Shown piece by piece: positions 26,628-35,929 of a stretch of DNA of 64,000 nucleotides. Source of the DNA: Candidatus Eiseniibacteriota bacterium (GTDB taxonomy: Bacteria > Orphanbacterota > Orphanbacteria > Orphanbacterales > Orphanbacteraceae); NCBI GenBank assembly GCA_029262235.1, contig JAJCZU010000002.1, positions 186,001 through 250,000 of the forward strand. The letters are read 5' to 3'. The notes under the pieces are model-generated. The model was not told the origin of the DNA and searched no databases. It saw only the letters and a list, made by a program, of their open reading frames with translations. The number at the start of each line of letters is the position of its first letter. The first letter of the stretch is position 1. A program made the position numbers and the translations under genes.

Positions 26628-29554
26628 CGATCGCGGGCTCCGGCATCGCGACGCGCCGCATCGTCCTCTCGCCTTCGCGGAACCAGAAGCGAAGCGAGAT
26701 GCCGCGCGCTGCCCCCGGTTCCGTCCGCGATCTGATGGCGGCAGCTGAAACCGTTGGCCAGCAGTTGCGTCTCCGCGCGCATCGCTCGGATCGCGGGGTA
26801 CAGACGGTCTTCGGCAATCTTTTGTGAGATCGCGTAGTGCTTCGCCTCGTACCCGAAAGATCCCGCCATTCCGCAGCAGCCGGTGTCGAGCGTGGCGACG
26901 TCGTCGATGCCGAGCGCGCGCACCGATTTCTCGATGGCGCTGCCGGGCCAGAGCGCTTTCTGATGGCAGTGACCGTGGATCCGAACGGAACGCACGTCCG
27001 GCGGCGCGATGAGTCGTTCGCGCACGCGTTCTTCGCGCGCCGCCAGAAACTCTTCGAGCGGCATGATCTGACGGAACCAGTCGAGTGGAAATTCGTCTTC
27101 GACGAGATCGGGAAGGTCGTCGCGGAGCGCCGAAGCGCAGCTCGGCTCGCAGACGACGACGGGAATCCCCGCGGTCACGATCGGAAGAAGCGCCCGCACG
27201 GTTTCGCGACCGTCGCGTTTGGCCGCGCCGAGCAGGCCGCTGCTGATGCGGGAACGCTGGCAGCATCCGGCGTCCGCGCGCTGCACCGCGTACCCCATCG
27301 CTTCGATCGCTTCCGTTGTACGAATGCCGATTGCGGGATCGTATCCGTGCAGAAAGCAATCGTCGAACAGCACGACACGCTCGCGCGGCGTCTTGTCGGT
27401 CGCGCGCCTGCGTTCCTCGTCACCCGGAGTGCGCGCGTCGAACCATTGCGCGAACGATCGCGCGGCGGGGCGGGGAAGGCGGCGTCCGGCATGGATGCCG
27501 AGTACGCGTTTCGCAATCGACTCGGTAAGCGTGTTCATGAGCAGTCCGCGCGACCAGTGCCCCGTGAGCGCACGGTTTCGAACGGGCGCGTCGGCCAGCA
27601 TCTTCTTCCGCCAGCCGAGTTTGCCTGCGAGGTCGAGCTGGTGCAGATATTCGGCTTTCAGTTTGGCGAGGTCGACGTTGCTCGGGCACTCCGATTTGCA
27701 GGCTTTGCACGAAAGACAAAGGTCGAGCGCGTCCTGCAGGTCGCGGTTCTCGAGCCCGCCGGGAATGCGTCCCGTAAGTGCGAGCCGAAGCGCGTTCGCA
27801 CGGCCGCGCGTCGAATGCTCCTCGTCGCGCGTCGCGCGATACGAAGGACACATCGTTCCCCCGATCGTTTTCCGGCACGCCCCGACGCCCGTACACATTT
27901 CGATCGCGCCGAGAAACGAGCGATCTTCTCTGTAGTTGAATGCCTCGTCCAGCGGAGCGGCCGTGTACGTCGTGCCGAACCGCAGATGATCCTCGATCGG
28001 CCCGGCGTCCACGATCTTGCCCGGGTTCATGATTCCCGCGGGGTCGAACAGCGTCTTCACTTCACGAAGGGTTTCATAGATGCGGTCGCCGAAGAATTCC
28101 CGGAGCCACGGGCTGCGCACGAGCCCGTCTCCGTGCTCGCCCGACCACGATCCGCCGTACTGCTTGACGAGCGCGAATGTGCGGTCGGCGATGCGCTTCA
28201 TGCGATCGATGTCCTGCTGCACCTTGAGATCGAGAATGGGGCGGACATGCAGCAGGCCGACACTCGCGTGCGCGTAGAGCGCGACTTTCGTCTCGTTCTC
28301 TTCGCAGATCGCGAGGACCTGCTCGATGTATTCCGGAAGCACCGCGATCGGCACGGCCGCGTCTTCGATGAACGGAATCGGTTTCTTGTCGCCCTTGATG
28401 CCGAGCATGAGCCCGAGACCGTGCTTCCGTACTTCCCATACGCGCGCCATCGCGTCGGCATCGAGCCGGATCGGACACGACGTCGCGATCCCCTGCATGA
28501 TGAGTTCCTTCGCGAGGCCCCGTGCCCGCTCTTCCGCGTCCTCCTGCGAACTTCCGAAGAACTCGACGATCAGCGCGGCGGGGGGGCTGCCGTCGAGAAA
28601 GTCGACGAGGGGCGCGGTCGTCAGGTTTTCGTGCGCGAGCCGGATCACGACCTCGTCCAGAATTTCGACGCACGACGGTTCGTGGCGCAGGATGCCTTCG
28701 ACCGCGCGAATCGCGTCCATCAGCGAGCGAAACTGCGGCACGCACATCGAAGGAAAGCGTGGCACGGGCTCGAGGTTGAGTTCCGCTTCGAGCAGCAGGC
28801 CGAGCGTGCCTTCGCTTCCGACGAAGAGCTTCGCGGGATTCCAGTCGTCGGGGTCGAGCAATTCGTCAAGGTTGTACCCCTGCACGCGCCGCATGACTTT
28901 CGGGAAACGCGCGATGATTTCGTCGCGGTCCCGTTCCACGATGCGCTTCAGGGCGCCGAGAAGTTCCGCCCGTCTGTCCGCCCCGGGTGCCCCGACAGGC
29001 AGCGCGTCGTACTCCGCCCGCGCGATGCGACCCAGGTCGAGCACCGTGCCGTCCGCGAGCGCGATCTTCGTTCCGAGAACATGGTCGACGGTCTTGCCGA
29101 AAACGATGCTGCGGGTTCCCGCGCTGTTGTTTCCGATCATGCCGCCGATGTTCGCGCGGTTCGCGGTGGCGGGGTCCGGGGCGAAATGCAGGCCGTATGG
29201 CTGGAGCGCGAGGTTCAATTCGTCGCGGACGATGCCGGGCTGCACGCGAGCGGTGCGGCGTTCGGGGTCGATGCTGAGAACCTTGTTCAGGTGCTTGCTG
29301 AAATCGATTACGATTCCGTCGCCCGTGGTCTGTCCGGCAAGCGACGTACCGCCGCCGCGCGGGATGAGGGGGACGTTTTCGTTGCGCGCGATCGTAAGAA
29401 TGCGCAGCACGTCGGCGATGTTCACCGGGATCGCGACCGCACGCGGGAAGATTTCGTAGTTGCTGGCGTCCGTGGCGTAAATGCCGCGACTTACGACGTC
29501 CGTCAGGATCTCGCCCTGGATCTCTTTCCCGAGAATCGTCGCAAGATCGCTCAT
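26624..29554 (-). CDS. FAD-linked D-2-hydroxyacid dehydrogenase fused to Fe-S/CCG half (YdiJ/GlcD-GlcF type)
   Basis: 976 residues. N-terminal FAD_binding_4 domain ('NVPLIPRGGGTSLAGQTTGD', 'GGMIGNNSAGTRSIVFGKTV'), FAD-oxidase C domain with the 'GEHGDG' motif, then an Fe-S module ('CLSCKACKSECPSNVDL') and two CCG-type repeats ('AGCCQRS', 'HCHQKALW', 'TGCCGMAGSFGYE'). The architecture equals E. coli YdiJ, a D-2-hydroxyglutarate dehydrogenase; glycolate or lactate are other possible substrates. Start 29554 places the FAD domain at residue 20; a TTG-type extension to 29659 lacks homology. First gene of an operon with the CHAT protease. Confidence 0.92.
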   Translation of the reverse strand: MSDLATILGKEIQGEILTDVVSRGIYATDASNYEIFPRAVAIPVNIADVLRILTIARNENVPLIPRGGGTSLAGQTTGDGIVIDFSKHLNKVLSIDPERRTARVQPGIVRDELNLALQPYGLHFAPDPATANRANIGGMIGNNSAGTRSIVFGKTVDHVLGTKIALADGTVLDLGRIARAEYDALPVGAPGADRRAELLGALKRIVERDRDEIIARFPKVMRRVQGYNLDELLDPDDWNPAKLFVGSEGTLGLLLEAELNLEPVPRFPSMCVPQFRSLMDAIRAVEGILRHEPSCVEILDEVVIRLAHENLTTAPLVDFLDGSPPAALIVEFFGSSQEDAEERARGLAKELIMQGIATSCPIRLDADAMARVWEVRKHGLGLMLGIKGDKKPIPFIEDAAVPIAVLPEYIEQVLAICEENETKVALYAHASVGLLHVRPILDLKVQQDIDRMKRIADRTFALVKQYGGSWSGEHGDGLVRSPWLREFFGDRIYETLREVKTLFDPAGIMNPGKIVDAGPIEDHLRFGTTYTAAPLDEAFNYREDRSFLGAIEMCTGVGACRKTIGGTMCPSYRATRDEEHSTRGRANALRLALTGRIPGGLENRDLQDALDLCLSCKACKSECPSNVDLAKLKAEYLHQLDLAGKLGWRKKMLADAPVRNRALTGHWSRGLLMNTLTESIAKRVLGIHAGRRLPRPAARSFAQWFDARTPGDEERRRATDKTPRERVVLFDDCFLHGYDPAIGIRTTEAIEAMGYAVQRADAGCCQRSRISSGLLGAAKRDGRETVRALLPIVTAGIPVVVCEPSCASALRDDLPDLVEDEFPLDWFRQIMPLEEFLAAREERVRERLIAPPDVRSVRIHGHCHQKALWPGSAIEKSVRALGIDDVATLDTGCCGMAGSFGYEAKHYAISQKIAEDRLYPAIRAMRAETQLLANGFSCRHQIADGTGGSARHLASLLVPRRREDDAARRDAGARDR

Positions 29555-29594
29555 GGGCCGGATTCTAACAGATTCGCACGAACGACTTATCCTT

Positions 29595-29623
29595 TTGACA
29601 GGTATGGTACCCGTTGTTAGCAT
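29595..29623 (+). promoter_or_regulatory. Sigma-70-type promoter for the EIIA-tryptophanase operon
   Basis: Perfect TTGACA, 17-nt spacer, TAGCAT, in the 107-bp gap between the divergent dehydrogenase and EIIA genes. Predicted start about 29630. Confidence 0.6.
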
Positions 29624-29661
29624 CATTTGTTGGGCCCGAATCCAGATTGGAACGAGCACTC

Positions 29662-30120
29662 ATGAGTGGGCAGCTTGCGCGATTGATCAGCAGGGACGCG
29701 ATCCTCTATCCCCTCGTCGGGGAGGTGAAGGACGACCTGCTTGCAACGATGACTGATTTTCTGGTGAACCGCTATGCCCTCGAAACGGGCTCCGATCGGA
29801 TCCTCGAGCGCGTGCGGAAGCGCGAGGCGCAGTTCTCGACCGGCATCGGCCGCGGAATCGCGATTCCGCACGCCGAAATCGAAGAGGTCACCGAGCCGCG
29901 GCTCGTCATCGGATTCCACCCCGCCGGCGCCGACTTCGAGTCGGTCGACGATGAACCGGTATTCCTCGTGTTTCTCCTCGTGTTTTCGCCGGAGAACCGT
30001 GAGGATCGCCTGGCGATCCTCAGCGAGATCTCGCAACTGTTGCGCAACTTCGCCCTTCTGGAGACGCTGCGCGAGGCGAAGAACGCGGATGAGCTGGTCG
30101 AGATTCTAACGGAGAAATGA
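29662..30120 (+). CDS. PTS EIIA domain protein, fructose/PtsN type
   Basis: 152 residues, single EIIA-2 domain. The phosphorylatable His is His70 in 'STGIGRGIAIPHAEI', matching PtsN His73. Start ATG 29662 has GGAACGAG upstream; a TTG at 29614 would extend it into the promoter. No EI, HPr or EIIBC gene is in the window, so a regulatory phospho-relay role like PtsN is more likely than sugar uptake. Located 7 nt upstream of tryptophanase, suggesting co-expression. Confidence 0.9.
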   Translation: MSGQLARLISRDAILYPLVGEVKDDLLATMTDFLVNRYALETGSDRILERVRKREAQFSTGIGRGIAIPHAEIEEVTEPRLVIGFHPAGADFESVDDEPVFLVFLLVFSPENREDRLAILSEISQLLRNFALLETLREAKNADELVEILTEK

Positions 30121-30127
30121 GAACACA

Positions 30128-31528
30128 GTGCGCTACCCCATGGAACCCTTCAAGATCAAGGTCGTCGAGACGATTCCGCGGACGACAAGAAGTGAACGCC
30201 GCCAGATTCTCGAGGAGGCGGGGTACAACCTCTTCGCGATTTCGGCTGACAAGGTCACGATCGATCTGCTGACCGACTCCGGCACGTCCGCCATGAGCGA
30301 TCGCCAGTGGGCCGGGATCATGCTCGGCGACGAGTCGTACGCGGGCAGCAAGAACTACTATCACTTCGAAGAGACCGTCCGCGAAATCTTCGGCTACAAG
30401 TACGTGATCCCGACCCATCAGGGACGCGTGGCGGAGAACCTGCTGTTCAGCGTTCTCGTCAAGAAGGGGACGGCGGTTCCGAACAACATTCATTTCGATA
30501 CGACCCGCGCGAACGTCGAGTTCAACGACGGCCTCGCTCTCGACTGCGTGATCGACGCGGGCCTCGACCCGGACGCGGATCTGCCCTTTAAAGGGAACAT
30601 GGACCTGAAGAAGCTCGAGGGCGTCATCCGCCAGACGGGCGCTGCGAACATCCCCCTCTGCATGATGACGATTACGAACAACTCCGGAGGCGGCCAGCCC
30701 GTTTCGATGGAGAACATCCGCAAGACCCGGAAGCTCCTGGATCAGTACGGCATCCCTCTCTATTTCGACGCGTGCCGTTTCGCCGAGAACAGCTTCTTTA
30801 TTAAAGAGCGCGAGACCGACTATCGTGAGCGTTCGATTCTTTCGATCGCGCGCGAAATCTTTTCGTACGGCGACGGGTGCACGATGAGCGCGAAGAAGGA
30901 CGGCCTCGTCAACATGGGCGGGTTCCTCTGCACGAACGATCGCGCACTTTCGCAGAGCATTACGAATCTGCTGATTCTGCACGAGGGATTTCCGACTTAC
31001 GGCGGACTCGCCGGGCGCGACCTCGAGGCGATGGCCATCGGGCTCCGTGAAGTGCTCGACGAAAATTATCTGTCGTTCCGCATACGCCAGGTGCAGTCGC
31101 TCGGCGACATGCTTCATAAACGCGGCGTGCCGATTCTGCGCCCGACAGGCGGGCACGCGATCTACGTGAATGCCGGCGCATTCCTGCCGCACATTCCGCG
31201 CCAGGCTTTCCCCGCCCAGGCGCTTGCATGCGCGTTCTTTGAAGAAGGGGGCGTGCGCGGCGTCGAAATCGGAAGCCTCATGTTCGGCGGGAATGACAAG
31301 GCAACGGGCGAAGCCAAACATCCGGAACTCGAAATGGTGCGGCTGGCGGTCCCGCGGCGCGTGTACACGACGCGCCACATGCAGTACGTGGCGGAAACGA
31401 TCGCCGCCGTTTACGAAAGAAGAGAGTCGATCCAGGGCCTTGAAATCGTGTACGAAGCCCCGGTGCTGCGTCACTTTACTGCGCGGCTCCGTCCGCTGGA
31501 GGAACAGAATGCCAAGATTCGCAATTAA
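30128..31528 (+). CDS. tnaA: Tryptophanase (L-tryptophan indole-lyase)
   Basis: 466 residues, fold-type I PLP beta-eliminating lyase, GTG start. Schiff-base Lys257 lies in 'CTMSAKKDGLVN'. Tryptophanase and tyrosine phenol-lyase are close, so I compared the specificity positions: Asp124 (FDTTR; Thr in phenol-lyases), Val379 and Ile381 (GVEIGS; Met and Arg in phenol-lyases) and His449 (VLRHFTA; Phe in phenol-lyases). All four match tryptophanase. It should cleave tryptophan to indole, pyruvate and ammonia in the cytoplasm. No tnaB permease or tnaC-type leader peptide was seen. Its 3' end overlaps the M48 gene by 20 nt. Confidence 0.94.
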   Translation: MRYPMEPFKIKVVETIPRTTRSERRQILEEAGYNLFAISADKVTIDLLTDSGTSAMSDRQWAGIMLGDESYAGSKNYYHFEETVREIFGYKYVIPTHQGRVAENLLFSVLVKKGTAVPNNIHFDTTRANVEFNDGLALDCVIDAGLDPDADLPFKGNMDLKKLEGVIRQTGAANIPLCMMTITNNSGGGQPVSMENIRKTRKLLDQYGIPLYFDACRFAENSFFIKERETDYRERSILSIAREIFSYGDGCTMSAKKDGLVNMGGFLCTNDRALSQSITNLLILHEGFPTYGGLAGRDLEAMAIGLREVLDENYLSFRIRQVQSLGDMLHKRGVPILRPTGGHAIYVNAGAFLPHIPRQAFPAQALACAFFEEGGVRGVEIGSLMFGGNDKATGEAKHPELEMVRLAVPRRVYTTRHMQYVAETIAAVYERRESIQGLEIVYEAPVLRHFTARLRPLEEQNAKIRN

Positions 31529-32315
31529 GATAGCAGTCGCGTTCGTTGTGCTCACAGGGATGCAGTGCGCCACTCTTTCGCAGGTCAACCTGCTTTCCAC
31601 GCAGGAAGAAGTGGAACTCGGCCGACAGTTTTCACAGGAGATCGAAGCCGAGCTCAAGATGTACGACGACCCGGCTGTGAACGCGTACGTCGACAGCCTC
31701 GGCCAGCTTCTCGCCTCGCATTCCGACAGAACCGACCTCGAGTATCACATCAAGGTGGTCGACACCGACGAAGTCAACGCATTCGCGATCCCGGGCGGGT
31801 GGCTCTATGTGAACCGCGGTCTGATCTCGGTGGCCGAGACGGAGTCGGAACTGACGGCGGTCATGGGGCACGAAATCGGACACATCGTCGGGCGTCACAG
31901 CGCGCGTCAGATTTCGAGCCAGTACGGGCTTTCGATCATCGCGCAGATGGCGCTCGGGCAGGATCCGGGGCTGCTTCGCCAGATGGTAACGGGCCTGCTC
32001 GCGCAGGGCGCCATGATGAAATACAGCCGCGACATGGAACGCGAAGCGGACAAGTTCGGGATCGAAGAGAACTACAGAGCCGGGATCGATCCGAGCGGCA
32101 TGCAGGAATTCTTCAAGAAGCTACGCGCGCTCGAGGGGGGCGGGGGCACCTCGGATCTGGAGAGGTTTTTTTCGACCCATCCGCCCACGCAGGAGCGGAT
32201 CGACGAATCCGCGCGCATGGTCGCTTCTCTCCCCAAAAAGCCGAACCTGACGGTCAACACTCCTCGTTTTCAGCAGATCAAGAACCGGCTTCCGGCGCGG
32301 GCATCGGGCTCCTAG
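31509..32315 (+). CDS. M48-family zinc metalloprotease, exported
   Basis: 268 residues. GGAGGA lies 5 nt upstream of ATG 31509, inside the end of tnaA; a longer in-frame reading only shadows tnaA. Short hydrophobic N-terminus ending MQCATL could be a lipoprotein signal with an atypical -1 residue. Zinc site HEIGH (121-125) with the third ligand in 'DMEREADKFG' (Glu179), and 'STHPPTQERI' near the C-terminus, all as in the BepA/LoiP/Oma1-like M48C group that deals with misfolded envelope proteins. Confidence 0.92.
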   Translation: MPRFAIKIAVAFVVLTGMQCATLSQVNLLSTQEEVELGRQFSQEIEAELKMYDDPAVNAYVDSLGQLLASHSDRTDLEYHIKVVDTDEVNAFAIPGGWLYVNRGLISVAETESELTAVMGHEIGHIVGRHSARQISSQYGLSIIAQMALGQDPGLLRQMVTGLLAQGAMMKYSRDMEREADKFGIEENYRAGIDPSGMQEFFKKLRALEGGGGTSDLERFFSTHPPTQERIDESARMVASLPKKPNLTVNTPRFQQIKNRLPARASGS

Positions 32316-32425
32316 ACGCCGGGCGGGCACGACTGGGAGCGCTCCAGGAACTGGGGGCGCGGATACGGTGTGATCTTGAGACCGCCCGGATCCGGGAATA
32401 CGCCGATCGACACGGGGCGGTCGCG

Positions 32426-32450
32426 AATCAGGCATCAATCAGGCATCAAT
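32426..32450 (+). repeat. 11-bp direct repeat just upstream of dsbD
   Basis: AATCAGGCATC occurs twice in a row plus AAT (2.3 copies), ending right before the AAGGAG ribosome site of dsbD. The 11-bp period equals one helical turn. Confidence 0.8.
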
Positions 32451-32461
32451 AAGGAGATCGA

Positions 32462-34330
32462 GTGGTGAGGAATCGCCTCGCATGGATGATATTTCTCTGT
32501 TTTCCCTTTCTGCTGTCGTTCGCGACGGAAGCGGGGGCGCAGGCGAGCCCGTTCTCGGTAAGCTTCGAGGCCGCGCGCCCGAACGAGGAAGGCGTCGCGC
32601 GCTTTCGCGCTACGATCGACGTACCATCGGGGCACTATCTCTATCAGGAACAGATGGACTTCTTCCTCGTCGACACGCTCGCCGTCTCGATCGAGGAAGT
32701 GAACTGGCCGCCCGGCAAAGTGAAGTTCGACCCGTTTCTGGAAGCGAAGACCGAGATTCATGAGAAGTCCCCGACCGTAGAGGTCCTCGTGACCGTGCAG
32801 GAGGGAGCATCGCTCCCCGACAGCGCGCGCGCGTATGTTCTGTTTCAGGGATGCACCGCGGAATTCTGCTATTTTCCCGAGGAAGTGTACGTCGCGGCGG
32901 CCTGGTCCGACGAACTTGCACCGGGCGGCGGCAAAGGCGCAACCGGCGCGAAGCCGGGGGCCGCGGCTGAGGGTGCAGGCGCGGCGACGGCCGGGGCGGG
33001 GACCGGAGCTGCGGCGGGAGCCGGAAGCAATACCGCAGGCGGCGGTTCCGGCGGCGCGGGCGGGTTCGATGTCGCGCACAAGATCGCGTCCCAGGGGCTC
33101 TTCGTAACGTACCTCGCCGTGTTTCTTTCCGGTATTCTGCTCTCGTTTACTCCGTGCGTCTTTCCGATGATTCCGATCACGCTCTCCGTAATCGGCGCGC
33201 GCGGGGAGAAATCGCCGCTCAAGGGATTCATGCTCTCGCTCGTCTACGTGTTCGGCATGGCACTCACCTACGCCGTGCTCGGACTTGTGGCAGCCAGTAC
33301 GGGCGCGTTGTTCGGCTCGCTCTTCCAGAGCCCCGTGTTCGTCTTCAGCATGGTCACGATCTTCGTGGTACTGGCGCTCGGCATGTTCGGCCTCTATGAA
33401 CTGCAGATTCCGTCTTCGATCGCGGTACGCCTGCAGGGGGTCGGCGGCGGCGGGGGATTCGTAGGCATCTTCCTGATGGGAATCGTGGCCGGGCTCGTTG
33501 CCTCTCCGTGCGTAGGCCCGGTACTCGTCGGCCTGCTCGTCTATATCGCGCAGACAGGCAACGGACTGCTCGGCTTCACGCTGCTCTTCACGCTCGCATT
33601 CGGCATCGGCGTCATCTTTCTCGCGCTCGGCACGTTTTCCGGGCTGCTCACGGCCATGCCCGGGGCCGGCACATGGATGGAAGCCGTCAAGCAGTTCTTC
33701 GGCTACATGCTTCTCGGTGTCGCCCTTTACTATGCGCGCCCGTTTCTTCCCGACGAGGCATTCTGGTGCGGGACGGGGGCGCTGATGTTTCTCATGGCGA
33801 GCACGCTCTTCGGCCTGTTCGATCCGCTGCCCGAACACGCGCACGCCACGCATCGCATTCGAAAGGCGGTCGGCGTCCTGGTCGGCGCGACGGGTGTGCT
33901 CTTCTTTCTCGCGCCGCTCGCGGGACTTTTTCTCACGTTTCCCGTGGCCGCCGGGTCAGGCGAAACGGGCTCCGCCGGGGCATCGATCGTCTGGATCGAC
34001 GACTACGATGCGGGATACGAGATGGCCCGCTCGAACGGCATGCCGATGATGATCGACTTCACGGCCGAGTGGTGCGCGGCGTGCAAGGAGCTCGAGCACT
34101 ACACGTACACCGCGCCGGCCGTCGTGAAAGAGGCGGAGCGTTTCGTTTCGATTCAGGTCGACTGTACGCGGTCGACGCCGAACGTCGATCGTTTAAAGGA
34201 GAAATATTCCGTGTACGGTCTGCCCACTATCATATGGATCGACTCGAATGGCGAAGTGATGGAAGATCTGACAGTAACGGGATTCGTCGAAGCCGAGCCG
34301 TACGCTGCAATCATGCGGGCCGTGCACTGA
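32462..34330 (+). CDS. dsbD: Thiol:disulfide interchange protein DsbD
   Basis: 622 residues. Signal peptide, then N-terminal periplasmic alpha domain with 'LFQGCTAEFCYFPE' cysteines, a Gly/Ala-rich linker (about 160-205), eight transmembrane segments of the beta domain with 'FTPCVFPMIPIT' and 'ASPCVGPVL', and a C-terminal thioredoxin-like gamma domain with WCAACK (Cys538, Cys541). It passes reducing power from cytoplasmic thioredoxin to periplasmic proteins. GTG start (two adjacent GTGs are possible) after AAGGAG. The long Gly/Ala linker is unusual. Confidence 0.95.
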   Translation: MVRNRLAWMIFLCFPFLLSFATEAGAQASPFSVSFEAARPNEEGVARFRATIDVPSGHYLYQEQMDFFLVDTLAVSIEEVNWPPGKVKFDPFLEAKTEIHEKSPTVEVLVTVQEGASLPDSARAYVLFQGCTAEFCYFPEEVYVAAAWSDELAPGGGKGATGAKPGAAAEGAGAATAGAGTGAAAGAGSNTAGGGSGGAGGFDVAHKIASQGLFVTYLAVFLSGILLSFTPCVFPMIPITLSVIGARGEKSPLKGFMLSLVYVFGMALTYAVLGLVAASTGALFGSLFQSPVFVFSMVTIFVVLALGMFGLYELQIPSSIAVRLQGVGGGGGFVGIFLMGIVAGLVASPCVGPVLVGLLVYIAQTGNGLLGFTLLFTLAFGIGVIFLALGTFSGLLTAMPGAGTWMEAVKQFFGYMLLGVALYYARPFLPDEAFWCGTGALMFLMASTLFGLFDPLPEHAHATHRIRKAVGVLVGATGVLFFLAPLAGLFLTFPVAAGSGETGSAGASIVWIDDYDAGYEMARSNGMPMMIDFTAEWCAACKELEHYTYTAPAVVKEAERFVSIQVDCTRSTPNVDRLKEKYSVYGLPTIIWIDSNGEVMEDLTVTGFVEAEPYAAIMRAVH

Positions 34331-34333
34331 CCG

Positions 34334-35905
34334 TCAGCGCCTTCTCCCGCCCTCGTCTGTTTCCTGCCTCACGAGAATTCCCACTTCCGCTTCTGTAAAC
34401 AGCGCAGGGAATCGCGCCGACGTCGCGCGTACGACAAGGCGCCCCGTCCCCGCTCGATTCGGATGAAAGACGCCGGTTGCGCGATCGAATGTGCCGAGAT
34501 CGGACGGGAGAACCGTTCCCTCGAAGCGAACTTCGTCGAGCGGAACGGAGATCCCGTTCATGGTCGTCACGACCGGTCGGAGGGGAACGGCCTGCCCGAC
34601 CGTTGTCACGATATTGCGTGGCATGATCTCGAGCGTGATGTGCTCGTCGATGACACGAATCTCGACAGGCGCCGATCCCGCGATCACGCGCCCGTTCGGC
34701 AGAGTGATGCGCGCTTCCACCCGCACCGCGAGACTCTGATTCGGCGCGTTTCCGTCCTGCGGGCCGACCCACGAGAGCCACGTGCGGGGGCCGAACCGGG
34801 GCTGCACGTCAAAAGCGCCTTCCGGCACCACGCGCCACTCGGCCGGCAGTTCGGATGTGATGCTCGCGTTCTCGACGAGAAGGCGAAAACGGATCGGCTG
34901 CGGCGAAAAATCGCTCAGCGGAGAAACGACGGCGCGAAACGCGGGCGGGTCGATTTCGATGCGGGCAGGAAGGTCTGACGTGCCGATCACGACGCGCGCG
35001 TGCAGTTCGTGCATGCGATCACCGGCCGGCACGCTGGCAACAATCGTCCCTTCCTGGCGATAGATTTCGTCGAGCGCGAGTCCCTGGTGCGGGTGGGAAC
35101 GGAAGACCCCGTCTGGCGTGATCATGCCGATGCCCGGCGGAACGACCGACCAGATCACCTGGACGCCGGGATTAAGTCCCGGGATCGTGAATCGCACTTC
35201 TTCGCCGACCGGAACGGTGGCAACCGGCGGGACGATGCGGACATCCGCGACCGTACCTTCTCCATCGCCGCCCAGCACACGGATCGATGCTGTGACGCGC
35301 CCCGCGGGATCGTCGGGCAGGAAAGCAAACACGCGCCCGTCGCCCGGGCGATTGCCGGCACGAAACAGGCCCCGCCCCGTGATACGCCCGAGGGAGGGCG
35401 GGTCGACGACCCATTGGTATGATTGCGCTGTGTTCGCTTCGCCGACGAGTGCGAAATCAATCTCTTCGCCCGCGTGCAGTGTGGCGGTTTCGGGAAGAAT
35501 CGCAACGGGAGCGATGGCGTCGTTCGGCGAAACGACGATGACCGCGTGCCCGATGCGTCGTTCTGTACCGGCCTCCCAGAGTACGCGCACGATTCCTTTG
35601 CCCGGCAACTTCCCGGCGACGAATGAGCCCGTGCCGTCCACGAATCCGAGGCCCGGCGGAATGACCTCCCAGCGTGCTTCGCCGTCAGGGACCGTGCCGG
35701 TCTCGAACCGGCAAGTCCCGCCCGCCATGACCTCGGCGCGCGGAGGGTGCACGGCAATGCGCCCGCCGGCCTGCGAGGCGACAGGAGCGAGCAGACACAG
35801 CACGACCGCGGCCGCCAGCATCGTTTCGATGCGTGCAGTCAGACGCTCGTGGGACTTCGTCATGCGCTCCGTGCGCGCTTCCAATGTCTGTTTCCGATCT
35901 CTCAT
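34334..35905 (-). CDS. Secreted multi-Ig-like-domain protein
   Basis: About 523 residues. Start at ATG 35905 follows GGGAG by 6 nt; two further start codons lie up to 18 nt upstream. Signal peptide around residues 28-48 (TMLAAAVVLCLLAPVASQAG). The remainder is about five Ig/BIG2-like units with recurring 'PP.LG.I/V....G.F.AG' turns such as 'IPPGLGFVDGTGSFVAG', 'DPPSLGRITGRGLFRAG' and 'VPPGIGMITPDGVFRSH'. No enzyme motif. It lies 24 nt after the stop of the outer-membrane barrel gene and is probably its partner in one operon. Confidence 0.8.
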   Translation of the reverse strand: MRDRKQTLEARTERMTKSHERLTARIETMLAAAVVLCLLAPVASQAGGRIAVHPPRAEVMAGGTCRFETGTVPDGEARWEVIPPGLGFVDGTGSFVAGKLPGKGIVRVLWEAGTERRIGHAVIVVSPNDAIAPVAILPETATLHAGEEIDFALVGEANTAQSYQWVVDPPSLGRITGRGLFRAGNRPGDGRVFAFLPDDPAGRVTASIRVLGGDGEGTVADVRIVPPVATVPVGEEVRFTIPGLNPGVQVIWSVVPPGIGMITPDGVFRSHPHQGLALDEIYRQEGTIVASVPAGDRMHELHARVVIGTSDLPARIEIDPPAFRAVVSPLSDFSPQPIRFRLLVENASITSELPAEWRVVPEGAFDVQPRFGPRTWLSWVGPQDGNAPNQSLAVRVEARITLPNGRVIAGSAPVEIRVIDEHITLEIMPRNIVTTVGQAVPLRPVVTTMNGISVPLDEVRFEGTVLPSDLGTFDRATGVFHPNRAGTGRLVVRATSARFPALFTEAEVGILVRQETDEGGRRR

Positions 35906-35929
35906 GGCGCTCCCTGTCATCAATTTACA

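Noticed and set aside
26628-27359. In-frame extension of the CHAT gene by about 244 codons.
   Set aside because: It is Arg-rich and shadows the dehydrogenase CCG domains. The ATG at 26627 begins a clear signal peptide and forms an ATGA overlap.
30128-31528. Tyrosine phenol-lyase as identity of the PLP lyase.
   Set aside because: Overall similarity is high, but the residues at 124, 379, 381 and 449 are Asp, Val, Ile and His, all of tryptophanase type.
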